Shown piece after piece: positions 22,880-33,010 of a stretch of 64,000 nt of DNA (within the stretch, counting starts at the first letter, position 1; the number at the start of each line of letters is the position of its first letter). The position numbers were made by a program, and so were the translations under genes. Under the pieces are notes generated by a model. It had not been told where the DNA came from, made no database searches, and saw only the letters and a list, made by a program, of their open reading frames with translations. Location of the stretch: contig NC_045436.1 of the NCBI RefSeq assembly GCF_002776525.5, positions 157,540,666 to 157,604,665 of the forward strand, written 5' to 3'. Source of the DNA: Piliocolobus tephrosceles (Eukaryota; Chordata; Mammalia; Primates; Cercopithecidae).

Positions 22880-23210
22880 ATGCCTATGGCTTTTTTTTGT
22901 TTGTTTGTTTGTTTTGAGACGAAGTCTCGCTCTGTCACCCAGGCTGGAGTACAGTGGCGCGATCTCGGCTCACTGCAAGCTCCGCCTCCCGGGTTTACGC
23001 CATTCTCCTGCCTCAGCCTCCCGAGTAACTGGGACTACAGGCGCCCGCCACATCACCCGGCTAGTTTTTTTGTATTTTTTTAGTAGAAACGGGGTTTCAC
23101 CGTGTTAGCCAGGATGGTCTTGATGTCCTGACCTCGTGATCCGCCCATCTCGGCCTCCCAAAGTGCTGGGATTACAGGCTTCAGCCACTGCGCCCGGCCT
23201 ATGCCTATGG
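22880..23210 (-). mobile_element. AluYRa-like element, minus strand
   Basis: Full-length young Alu (22890-23200) with a (GTTT)n tail. On the Alu strand it carries GGCGTAAACCC and an ACTAGCCGGG motif after ACAAAAAA, both typical of Old World monkey AluYRa rather than human AluY. It keeps the ancestral GATCGCGCCACTG. It is flanked by a perfect 10-bp target duplication, ATGCCTATGG, at 22880-22889 and 23201-23210. The frames across it are by-products. Confidence 0.92.
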
Positions 23211-23485
23211 TTTAAGGCAGTGGTCCCCAACCTTTTTGGCACGAGGGACCTGGTTTTGTGGAAGACAATTCTCCGCAAATGAGGAGTGAACATCAGATCT
23301 CCCGCATGCGCAGTTAACAATAGGGTTAGGGATCCAATGAGAATCTAATGCCAAGGCTTTCCGAAGGGGGGCGGAGTTCAGGCAGTAGTGCTAGCTCACC
23401 CATCACTTACCTCCTGCTGTGCCGCCTGGTGCCTTACAGGCCATGGACGGGTACCTGTCCACGACTGGGGACCTCTGGTTTAAGA
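23210..23485 (+). mobile_element. MER1-type hAT (Charlie) element with 8-bp target duplication
   Basis: Body 23218-23477. It starts CAGTGGTCCCCAACCTTTTT, contains CCCGCATGCGCAGTTAACAA and GAGAATCTAATGCC, and ends with GGGGACCTCTG, which is the inverted terminal repeat. The flanks GTTTAAGG (23210-23217) and GTTTAAGA (23478-23485) are an 8-bp duplication with one mismatch, as expected for hAT elements. Non-autonomous, no transposase. Confidence 0.92.
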
Positions 23486-23633
23486 GCTTCAGTAAGTGAG
23501 AGTAACAGGTAAGACAAATACCACTTTACGTTAAAAGCGTTTTACCCGGATGTTCACTATCCGGAAAAGCTAATAGGGGTACATACTATGCCTAAGCTGA
23601 ACTTTAGTCAGGCATGCCGCTCAGGTTTTATAG

Positions 23634-23799
23634 TGTTTGTTTTGTTTTGTTTGAGACAGGCTTTCACTCTGTCACCCAGGCTGGAGTGCAGTGGCACAAT
23701 CACAGCTCACTGCAGCCTCGACCTTCCGAGAGCAAGCGCTCCTCCAACCTTAGCCTCCCAAAGTCTGGGATTACAGGTATGAGCCACCACACCCAGCTG
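23634..23799 (-). mobile_element. Alu monomer or internally deleted AluJ, minus strand
   Basis: Only about 165 bp of Alu sequence is present. GAGACAGGCTTTCACTCTG through CTGCAGCCTCGACCTTCC is right-arm type. It joins directly to AGCCTCCCAAAGTCTGGGAT and GAGCCACCACACCCAGCT, the left-arm start. It is either a free Alu monomer-like copy or an AluJ with its middle deleted. Confidence 0.75.
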
Positions 23800-23989
23800 T
23801 TGTTTTGGTTTTAACTGTGAATTTGTATGTTCAATTAAGTTCTGTCTTTACACTGTGGGGTGATTTTCTTCAAGTGTATTTTTATATATTTACTAAGCAT
23901 ATTTAAAAATACAGTTTTATTTAGTTATAATTAACATACAATCTATGACACACATTTAGAGGTACAATTTGCCAATATATACAGTAATC

Positions 23990-24332
23990 CGATAGTATCT
24001 GTGGGGAAATTGGTTCCAGGATTTCCACAAATAACCAAAATCCACAGATGTTCAAGTTCCTGATATAAAATTGTGTAATATTTGCGTCTAACTCACACAT
24101 CCTCTCATATATCTGTAGATTACAAATAATAGCTAATCATTACATATAATAGTTAATAATTTGCTATCTCTAGATTACCTGTAATAGCTACTACAATGTA
24201 AAAATTGTTATTCTTTTATTTGTGTAATTTTTAGTTTTGTGTTGTAATTTTGTATTTGTTTTCAAATAGTTTTAATGAATGGTTGGTTGAATCTGTGGAT
24301 GTGAAACCTGTGGATATGAAGGACTGACTGCA
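23990..24332 (-). mobile_element. MER2-type (Tigger-derived) DNA transposon
   Basis: Starts CAGTAATCCGATAGTATCTG, has AAATTGGTTCCAGGATTTCC, CACAGATGTTCAAGTTCC and TTGGTTGAATCTGTGGATGT, and ends GAAGGACTGACTG. The ends are inverted copies of each other. TA precedes the left end; CA, a likely mutated TA, follows the right. Length about 339 bp, close to the usual MER2 length. A partial internal duplication of a GATTACnnnTAATAGCTA block is visible. Confidence 0.85.
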
Positions 24333-24949
24333 CACCCACAAACCCATCATGAAAATCAAAATAATGGACATACTGATCACTCCCCAAAGTTTCCTCATTT
24401 TCCTTTGTGATTCACCCTCCTGTTTCTCCCATCCGTTTACCACCCTACCAACAGCCTCTCTTTTCCCGCAGGTAACCTCTGGTGGGTTTAAGCCATGATA
24501 AATTAGTTTGCATTTTCCAAGTTTTACATAAATATGACATTACAATATAAACCCTTTTTTTCTCAGACTTCTCTCACTTAGCATAATAATTTTGAAATTT
24601 ATCCATTTTCTTATGAGTATCAATTATTCATCCTTTTTGTTGCTGAGTTGTATTTTCTTTTATGGCTATACCAATCTCTGTTTATACATTTAGCTGTTAA
24701 TGGATATTTGAGTTGCTTCTAGTTTTTGCTTTTTAAAAATAAAAAGACTATGAACATATGTGCGCAAGTGCGTGTGTAGGCTTATACTTTCTACTCCCCT
24801 AGGGGTAGAATGGCTACTTTCTATGATCATGTATGTTCAACATTTTAAGAAACTGCAAAACTCTTTTCCAAAATGGATGTAATATTTTACATTTCCACCA
24901 GATGTGTGTAAAATTTCCAGTTTCTTTTCATCTTCATCAACACTTGGTA

Positions 24950-24968
24950 TAGGTAGCCCTTTTAAATT

Positions 24969-25015
<47 letters not shown>

Positions 25016-25317
25016 TTGAGATGGAGTCTCACTCTGTCACCCAGGCTGGAGTGCGGTGGCGCGATCTTAGCTCACTGCAAGTTCTGCCTCCAAGGTTCAC
25101 GCCGTTCTCTTGCCTCAGTCTCCTTAGTAGCTGGGACTACAGGTGTCCACCACTACGCCCAGCTAATTTTTTGTATTTTTACTAGAGACGGGGTTTTGCC
25201 GTGTTAGCCAGAAGAGTCTCAATCTCCTGACTTAGTATTCCGCCAGCCTGGGCCTCCCAAAGTGCTGGCATTACAGGTGTGAGGCACTGCGCCCAGCCAC
25301 TAGGTAGCTTTTTTAAT
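24950..25317 (-). mobile_element. AluY, minus strand, with (TTTA)n tail
   Basis: Full-length Alu body at about 25018-25300 with an (ATTT)n tail microsatellite at about 24968-25017. The flanks TAGGTAGCCCTTTTAAAT and TAGGTAGCTTTTTTAAT are a diverged target duplication. Subfamily Y is inferred from TCACGCCGTTCTC and TCCTGACTTAGTATTC. Confidence 0.9.
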
Positions 25318-25647
25318 CTAGCCATTCTAATATGTGTGTGGGCTTATTTCATTGCATTTCCCTGATGACTAATGATGTTGGAGATCTTTTCACGTGCTTA
25401 TTTGCTATCCATATATACTGTTGCAAACTATCCATTTTTTTTGTCTGTTTCAAATTGTATGTTTGTTGTTGTTGTGTTATTACTGAAGTTTTATAATTTT
25501 TATATATATTAGATGTAAGTTCTTCATTAGATATGTGATTTCCAGATATTTCCTTTTGATTTATGGACTGTATTTCACTCTTATCAATGTTTTCAAAGAG
25601 AATAAGTTTTAAATTTGATAAGTAAGTTATCAACTTTTTTATTTTTG

Positions 25648-26475
25648 GATTATGAAATAGAAAACAAAAAAAATACAGAAAATTAAATTAAAGCTGGTTC
25701 ATTGAGATAAATAAAATTGATAAACATGTAGCCAGACTGTTCAGAAAAACAAATAGAGAAGACACAAATTACTCATCTTAAGAATGAGAGCAGGACAATG
25801 CTTACAGGTTCTAAAGATACTAAAAGAAATATAACAGAATATTGCGAACAATTTGTGGCTATACATTCAACATCTTTATGGATTGGTACAAATTCAGTGA
25901 AAGACACAAACTTTCAAAGCTCACTTAGAAAGAGATAACATGAATAGCTTTAAACGTATTAAGGTAACTGAATTTGTAGTTCAAAACGTTCTCACAAAGA
26001 AAATTCCAGACTTAAATGGCTTTCTTTATAATTTCTACAAACATTTAATGACATAAGACCAATTTTATGTAACTCTTTCAGAAAATTGAAGATGAGGGCA
26101 TACTTTCTAACACATTCTACAAGGCTAGCATTACCCTGAGGACAAAACCAGAAAAAAGACTTTATATAAAAAGAAATCGTGATATCCTTTATGCATTTAG
26201 ACATGAAAATTCTAAATAAAATTTAGCAAATCAAATTCAACTGTATATAGTGAATAACGATTTAACTCTTGACCAAGTGCAAAAAAAAAAAAAAAAAATC
26301 ATCCCAGGAATGCAAGGTTGATTTTGCAATAAAATCCAATGAATACAATTCACAATAATGACAAACTAAACATTAAAAACCAATGCTCCTCTCAATAGAT
26401 GCAGAAAGAGCGCTTGAACAAATCTAACATGTCTAGTAACAACTTTCAGCACATTAGGAATAGATGGAAACTTCT
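25648..26475 (+). pseudogene. L1M ORF2 remnant: reverse-transcriptase region, plus strand
   Basis: Plus-strand sequence corresponding to mid ORF2 up to the start of the palm: GAAAGACACAAACTTTCAAA, AAAGAAAATTCCAGACTTA, GGCTAGCATTACCCTGAGG, ATGCAGAAAGAGCGCTTGAA. Translation gives broken pieces of the ASITL and DAEKAF-type motifs, with stops throughout. An A18 tract at 26281-26298 replaces a few codons. It is oriented opposite to the L1M segments on both sides. Confidence 0.75.
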
Positions 26476-26489
26476 ATTGCCCCATAGCT

Positions 26490-27470
26490 CACTTATGCTT
26501 TTTTCACTTTTAAAATTATGTATTTCTCTCAGTGTCTTTTATGAAGTTACTGTCATAGTTTTTAAATTTTACAAATTTTTTCTTCCACAATGTCGATCTG
26601 CCATTACTTCCATCTAGTATATTTTCATCTAATGCATTGTAGTTTTCATCTCTAAAAGGTAGTATATACCTCTACTTAACTTTTTCAACTCATAGAATGC
26701 AGTTTTAATAACTGGTTTTTAAGGTACTTTTCTGTTAATTGTAAAATCTGTGACAGTTCTGATGTAGTTTCAAATGTTTAATTTTTCTCCTCACTATGTG
26801 TCTCATTTTCCTGTTTCTTGAACTTTGTTCTGAGATGCAGTTAAGTTATACAAAAAGAGTTTGATCTTTCATTTCTTGCTTTTAAGGTTTGTTAGCTGGG
26901 ACCAAAGCAGTATTTGGCATAGGAATAACTCTTTCTCGCTATAGAGACAGGATTTTTTTTTCAGTATTCTATCCAATAGCTATGAATTATGGAATTTCTC
27001 CAGGCTGATTAGTGGGAAGAGGCATTATTCCAGGCTGTTTGTGTAATCTGTTCCCACTAAAGTTTTTTAGTGGTTCTGCTCTGGCTTCAGGTAGTTTCCT
27101 CGTGTACCTGTGCTGATCAATACTGCATACGAGGTGTAGGGTAAGGGGAGAAGGGGTGTGTATACATATCTTTGCAGCTTTCTCTCCCCTTCTGTTCTGG
27201 AAACCCTAGTCACATTGGCTTCCAAAGATGCCTGGCATCCTCTCCTCAACTCAGAAAGTCTAACAGACTCCACTACCACAGCCTGGAAACTTTAGGCTAT
27301 AGGCTGGGGCCATCCTGGAGCTCACATTTTTTTCTGTCTTTCCTTGTCTGTTCAGTATCTTATAAACCATGGTTTCAATATTTTGTCTATTTTTTAGTTG
27401 TTTCACATGGGAATGTAAATATAGTCTATTTTATTCCATCTTTTTCTAAAGTAGAAATAAATATACTTCT
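26490..27470 (-). mobile_element. L1M 5'UTR-like segment, minus strand
   Basis: On the minus strand it starts near 27465 with a CTTCTACTTTAGAAAAAGAT block that resembles the old L1 start (CTTCTGGCCAAGATGG). It then shows AACAACTAAAAAATAGAC, GGGGAGAGAAAGCTGCAAAG and similar L1M 5'UTR blocks. The plus-strand frame at 27172-27522 has no family resemblance. Confidence 0.55.
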
Positions 27471-28100
27471 TTTTCCTTTTTTTACTAATTATGGCACAGA
27501 TGGCTTAATGAGTACCTATTGAACATATAGTAATGGTCAGACTCTATGCTATTGTACGTCATATAAATTATATAAAAGTGGTAAAACTACGGAATAAAAA
27601 GAAAATGTATTATTTTATCATTTTTTTCTACTTTCTTATTTACTTTGTTTATGTGTATATAATTCTGGGATGCAGTTATACAAAATAAGACATGTATTTT
27701 TATGTGTTCACATCTTTCTCTGAAGGAAAAGATATTTTCTGACACATTATTAATCCCTTTGTTTAAAATCTCAAATCTAGAGAGTTGAATGAATCATAAT
27801 ATTCATGTTATTTTATCATTGTTGGTTCATTCAATTACACTCTCTTCCTTTATTCCTCCTTCTCTCCCTCCCTCAAACATCCATCTTCCTGTCCTTTTCT
27901 TCCTTTCTTCTCTATTCGTAGGTATTTTTCTTCCATTCCTCCTCAGAAACAACATAAAAATATATTTAGTATGCATTTACTTTTGTTTTAAAAAATATGT
28001 ATATAGATTACAGGCAAATATTTTTAATTTAAATAAATAATAAGGTGCTTTGTATGATTTTTTTTTTTTGCTTTTTTTTGTTACTTAGAGCTGTATTTAT
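27471..28100. other. AT-rich non-coding sequence
   Basis: Nothing recognisable beyond pyrimidine-rich patches (TTCCTTTATTCCTCCTTCTC around 27845-27910). Confidence 0.5.
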
Positions 28101-29260
28101 AAGATCCAGCCATGCTCTGTTATGTGTGTGTGCATCTGTGTGTGTGTTTTTCTCTTAATTGCTATATGTTGTGTACCCACTATACTTCACCACCTGCTTT
28201 CCATGTGATGGACACCCAGGTTGTCAGTAACTCTCTACTATCTCATTATGCTGTGTACTGAACATCCTAGTAAATGACCCCTTCTGGATCTGTGTAAGAA
28301 ATTCTGCATTATGTATTCCCAGAACGGACTTCCCTGGATAAAATGTACGCATAAGAGTTATTTGACTTTGTATTGGCTGGTTGTTATCCAGAATGATTCT
28401 GTAATCTACAGTGACACCACCAGTGCTTGAAAGTTGCTATATTCTAGTGTGCATGCACATACCTGGAATGAATCTGTTTTTAAATTTTTGCCAGAGAAAT
28501 AGGTATAAGCTAATATTTCACTGTTGCTTTCATTTGCATGATTTTTATTTCAAATTACTTATGCATCTCTTCATATGCTTATTAGCACTGAAGTCTTTCT
28601 CTTCTGTAAATGACACTTTCTAACCTTTGCTCATTTGTCTGTTGGAATTATTATGTAATTTTTGTTGATTTTCAAAATCTCCTTGTTACATGTTTTTTGT
28701 ATATTTATTCTTTGCTAATTTTTTAAACATGTAAATATAATCTCCCATTCTGTCATCCTTCTAATAGCTTTGTTTATAGTGCCGTTCACTAACAGAAATT
28801 GTTAATTATGATGTAATTCAGTTAATACTCTTTTAGATGGTGATGAGAAGTTTTACACAGGAACTTCTTCTCCCTAGGTTAGAGATATTTTCTATATTTC
28901 CTTTTACTAACTCTGTAGCTTTTCCTTTCTTTTCTGTAATTAATCCAATTGGAGTCAATTTGGTATTACATAGAGACATAGTTTTAGGTTTTTTCATATT
29001 GTGAATCAGTTTTTATAGATTGAACCATGTATTCTTGTCCTTTTGATTTGAGTAACATATTTATGGTATTTTATGTTCCCATATACGTAGTTTTACCTCT
29101 AAACTCTTAATCAATTCAATCTATTTACCTATCATTCAGCCAAGCTACACTGTTCTAATTACTGGGCATTTGTAATATGTATTAGTTATTTATCTTATAT
29201 GTTTAAGCTTCCTTTTATATTTTCAAGACTCCCTTCAGCCATCTGGGAGTTTCTCAAAAT
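28100..29260 (-). mobile_element. Second L1M 3' portion, minus strand
   Basis: The same late-ORF2/3'UTR region as at 24.5-25.6 kb, but an independent, more diverged copy: GATGGACACCCAGGTTGTC, ATTTGCATGATTTTTATTTC, ATGCTTATTAGCACTGAAG, AGCTACACTGTTCTAATTAC. No intact frame. Confidence 0.6.
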
Positions 29261-30580
29261 CTGATATTCAATCCACCAATTTCCTCTTCACTGCATCTTT
29301 GCTATTATGAGCTGTATATATTTTGCTCTTATTTCACCCACTACAGTTTCATATATGATATTTCCGATTGTTGGTTACTGCTAACATCTTTATTTTCCTA
29401 TTTAAAATCATTGCCTATTGCAATAATTCTGCTTCACATTTGCGTTTGTCAAGGTCTTTCAGAGTGTTTGTCCTTCTCAGATATCTAGGTTTTGGTCTCT
29501 GAGCTCAAGTTGCCTTAAGGTTATCAGCTATAATCTGCTAATATGCATTGAGTAAGGCTGCAAAGTCAGACCATTTTTTTCTTACAGTCTCAGCCAGTTT
29601 GATTATTGCTATTTTATGTCAGTCCTTCAGAAAAATCTTACAGTCTTAAAATAATGCCCAAAGAGTACTTAGTTGACAACTGTTTTCTCCAACTTCTCAC
29701 CCCTGCCAGGCTTTTTAAATGCACTGATAAAATCTCAGGACACTAGCACAGATGCCCTAGGCTACTGCTTGGGGTTTTGTTCTGAAGAAACAGTATTGCC
29801 AGGAGTCCATGCAGGAACAAAATTTAAAACAATTTCTCTAACCTCTCTGTAGGTTCCAGGGGCAGTATTTTTTAGATGACAGCCGTGTTCTGTGTAAGCA
29901 CACAAGTCTAAAACAACATCTGATCTTCCCGTGGATGTCTTGTGCTGTTGCTTAGTTACTGTTATTGTTATTGTTTGATTGATTAGTTATTAGAGTCCGT
30001 GTTTCCCGCCTGCCTTTAATTTCCCCAGCACTGAGTTTTGAGGAGGGAGTCATAAACTCCTGCTGCGTGCTATCTTTTCAGGAAACTGTTAAAGTTTCTT
30101 CTCATCCATCTTTCTTGTATTTGTGCCAGTGGACTGAGGCAGAAATAAAAACTTATTTCGCCAAATATTCATAGACTTTTAACACATGTTAATTAACTTC
30201 TATAAAATTTTGCTATTTATTTTTAACCCCAAATTGAATTTATTTTTAATTTAAGGCATGTTGTGTTTCCAAATGTGCTCATCATACTTGGCATGCTGTG
30301 TAGAAACTAAGATGCATCCTCACTAACAGTAGTGATTATTTTAATCAGTATTTTGTTCTGAAAAATTATTTAATTTAGTTTTATATTAAACTATATTTTA
30401 GATATTATTTTTCACCACTTTTTCCATGAAAAAATTATTAGATAAATAACTTTTCTTGAATCCCAGAGCTTTCATTTGAACCGAGATCTGAACTAGTCAG
30501 GATCTAGGTTTGTAGTCATTACAATCTATTGTCCTGTGGTACTGAGTAAACACTGGCAACCATTTATTGGTTAAAAGTAA
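29261..30580. other. Non-coding, possibly continuing old L1M
   Basis: It could be a diverged L1M 5' region on the minus strand (a CAATAATCAAACTGGCTGAG-type block on that strand near 29590), but I cannot confirm it. No gene. Confidence 0.35.
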
Positions 30581-30714
30581 GAAGGAAGAAAGAAAGAGAG
30601 AAAGAAAGGAAGGAAGAGAGAAAAGAAAGGAAGGAGGAAAGAAAAGAAGGAAGGAAGGAAGGAAAGAAGGAAGGAAGGAAGGAAGGAAGGAAGGAAGGAA
30701 GGAAGGAAGGAAGG
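30581..30714. repeat. (GGAA)n/(GAAA)n microsatellite
   Basis: About 134 bp of purine repeat, ending in a pure stretch of at least 13 GGAA units (about 30662-30713). A short A run at 30721-30732 follows. Confidence 0.96.
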
Positions 30715-30734
30715 GAACTAAAAAAAAAAAAAGA

Positions 30735-32139
30735 TAAAAGAAAGATATTCTGTACCTCTTTTGCTCTACCTTAGTTGCTGCATATCACAGTTTATTTTCT
30801 AAGCTCTATTTCCCAACAGAATTAATACACTTCACCAAGCATAACTTTATTTCATCTCATGCTACCAGCTGGGTCAACACCAGAGGTATATGAAAACAAA
30901 GGCCTGTCCTGTTAATCCTGATGAAGATGAAGTCTTCATACTAAGATCCAGGACCAATTAATTACAGTACTAATGCTTTGGTGTCCCAATATATGTTTAT
31001 AGACCACTGCATACTGATGGGAACTGCTGTTCTGCTGTTGAATGTCATGTACATTATTCATAATGCATGGCGGTAAGACTGAATAATTAATATCTCAATA
31101 TCACTAATAATTCACCCTCCCCTTCCACATGCCAATATAGAATTTGGAAATTCTTTTTGATCCATGCCCAAAGCGCATATCACACTGTGCAAGACTTCTG
31201 CATTCTGAAGGATATATGCATACACTATAAATCTGAAACATGGCTATTGTGAATCTTATAATTCAGCAATTATTTATTCCAAGATCCTATAAATTTAAAA
31301 AAATTAAAAAGTTTACATATATATCTTTTTAAAATTGGATAGTTGGTGCAACTTTAGTAAACTACTCATTTGAAAATAACTACTATTGAATTTAATGTGC
31401 AGCTGAATGTATGTGCAGAAATTTACTCCCTTGACAATGCAATTTAAAAGCTGACTTGTTTCAGAATTAGACAGACAGTAACATATGGGAAGGGACTTTT
31501 TAGTAAGGGATAGAGCCTTCAGTCCTTAAATGACTCTCTGAGATTTAATACTTTTTTTTAAAAAAAAGAATTTTTCCTTTCCCAATTAGATAATAGTAGC
31601 ATACCATTTATTATTATTTGAAAATCCATAGTTTACGTAAAGAGATAAATTATCTGCCTCATTTTAGCCAGTGTCATCTTTTATCTCCCAGTAATACATC
31701 CAACACTATTGATTAATATTCCTTCAATAGGTAAAGCATCTATGCCATGGTAGCAAAATACATGATCTCTCCAGAATACTGATTTTTGATCTAAAGTCAT
31801 GTAAGCTACTATTGTAATTATGAGGTCACAATTAATTAAAGAATAATATGAATTATATATTTATAAGAAATTGTCAGTATTTCCTGAATTCTAATTGCAA
31901 AGACACAAGCTGCCTTGCCTATTCTTATATCTAGTAGGGATTATAATTGATATTAAAAAGACAGAAAAAACAAAAGCACAGGGAGGGACTAGATGTAGAA
32001 TCCCAAAATAGTGCTCTTGTCAAAATAACTTCAAATTACGGTGACAGGCAAGAAATATAAAAATAGACATATGGAAATAGCCAAGTTGATTAAAAAATGG
32101 GATTCTGAATTAGTGCCATTTGGAGGTTAATGTCAAATT
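30735..32139. other. Repeat-poor unique sequence
   Basis: No transposon, gene or RNA recognised over 1.4 kb, which is unusual for this window. Stop codons are frequent. Confidence 0.5.
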
Positions 32140-33010
32140 CTGATTCTGTTCTGACATATAAGGAAATGTGTTATATTCTCACCCTAGGCCATTTAGATAT
32201 TCTTTGTCTAATGGTACCCAGGATTTCCAGGGAGTCATTTTTATTCCTCTTGAGAGCCCAGTAGCCTACAGCATAAAGACCCACATCAACCCTTAATAGA
32301 AATTCATCCCAGTATGACCAAAGCATGATTATTTCACTTGTATGTACAGGAGAGCTCCCTGCTGTTCTGAGCATTGTGAGAGTCATTGTTGCTCGCTCTT
32401 CCTGAAGTTGTAGTGTTTTTTTTTTTCTTCCATTAACAAGAGAACATTTCAATTCAGTTTGTGTTTCTCTAGTCACTGAGGTGACATTACCACTACCTTT
32501 AGCACTTTGAAATGGTTGCAGTCAAGTCTTAGATCACAATCCTCCCACCATTACTAAAAGTAATGGTTTTCAAACAATGCAACTGTGAGAGAGAGCTTGG
32601 GAATTACCGAGGAAAGGAAAGGTGGGAAAGTCGTTCTATCGAAAGGTAAGGAGGATCTCCTGTGACTGTAAAAGCTCCTTTATGCAGTGAATGCACCCCA
32701 AATGGAACTTTCCCATTGACAAGCTGAAGGTATTTCTGAGACTGGGATAGTCAAGTGACAGAAACTCATTTCTTCCAAATTGAAGTGAATTGCTATAGCT
32801 ACTGCCTGCAAGAATGGCCTCTTCAGAAGACAGGGAAGAAGAGTTTAGCTGTGTTCCTCCTCCCACTGTGCGGTTAGCAGAGCTGTTATCCATTCCTACC
32901 CCCACTAGGAACAGCCCCTTGGAGCCGCAAAGGGAGAATAGGTTCAATATGGTAGTACTATTCCGCTGAGGAGGCCAGTACTTATCCCTTGTCACAGCAT
33001 GAAATGCGTG
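32140..33010 (-). other. Unusually open minus-strand frame, identity unknown
   Basis: Two minus-strand open stretches, 32995-32636 and about 32519-32171, lie in one reading frame. They are separated by only four in-frame stops (32636, 32570, 32534, 32522). I do not recognise the peptides (for example LNLFSLCGSKGLFLVGVG and MLWSYWDEFLLRVDVGLYAV). There is no clean start codon, and a stop lies just upstream at about 33011. It could be a decayed coding sequence, an unknown repeat, or chance in a locally GC-richer patch. Confidence 0.25.

Larger units (their letters stand above)
23900..25648 (-). mobile_element. L1M 3' portion (late ORF2 and 3'UTR), minus strand, with nested MER2 and AluY
   Basis: Reading right to left it carries the late ORF2 and 3'UTR blocks of an old L1M. 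Plus-strand text includes ATTTCCCTGATGACTAATGA, AAACTGCAAAACTCTTTTCC, TTCCACCAGATGTGTGTAAA, TTAGTTTGCATTTTCCAAG, and TAGTTATAATTAACATACAA near the left end. MER2 (23992-24330) and an AluY (24968-25300) interrupt it, so the L1 is the oldest layer. Confidence 0.75.

Noticed and set aside
27172..27522. 116-codon plus-strand frame
   Set aside because: It overlaps an L1M 5'UTR-like segment on the other strand; no domain seen.
32990..33000. Start codon for the 32.6-33.0 kb minus frame
   Set aside because: The frame opens on GTG with no good ATG, and an in-frame stop lies just upstream, so I do not call a gene.
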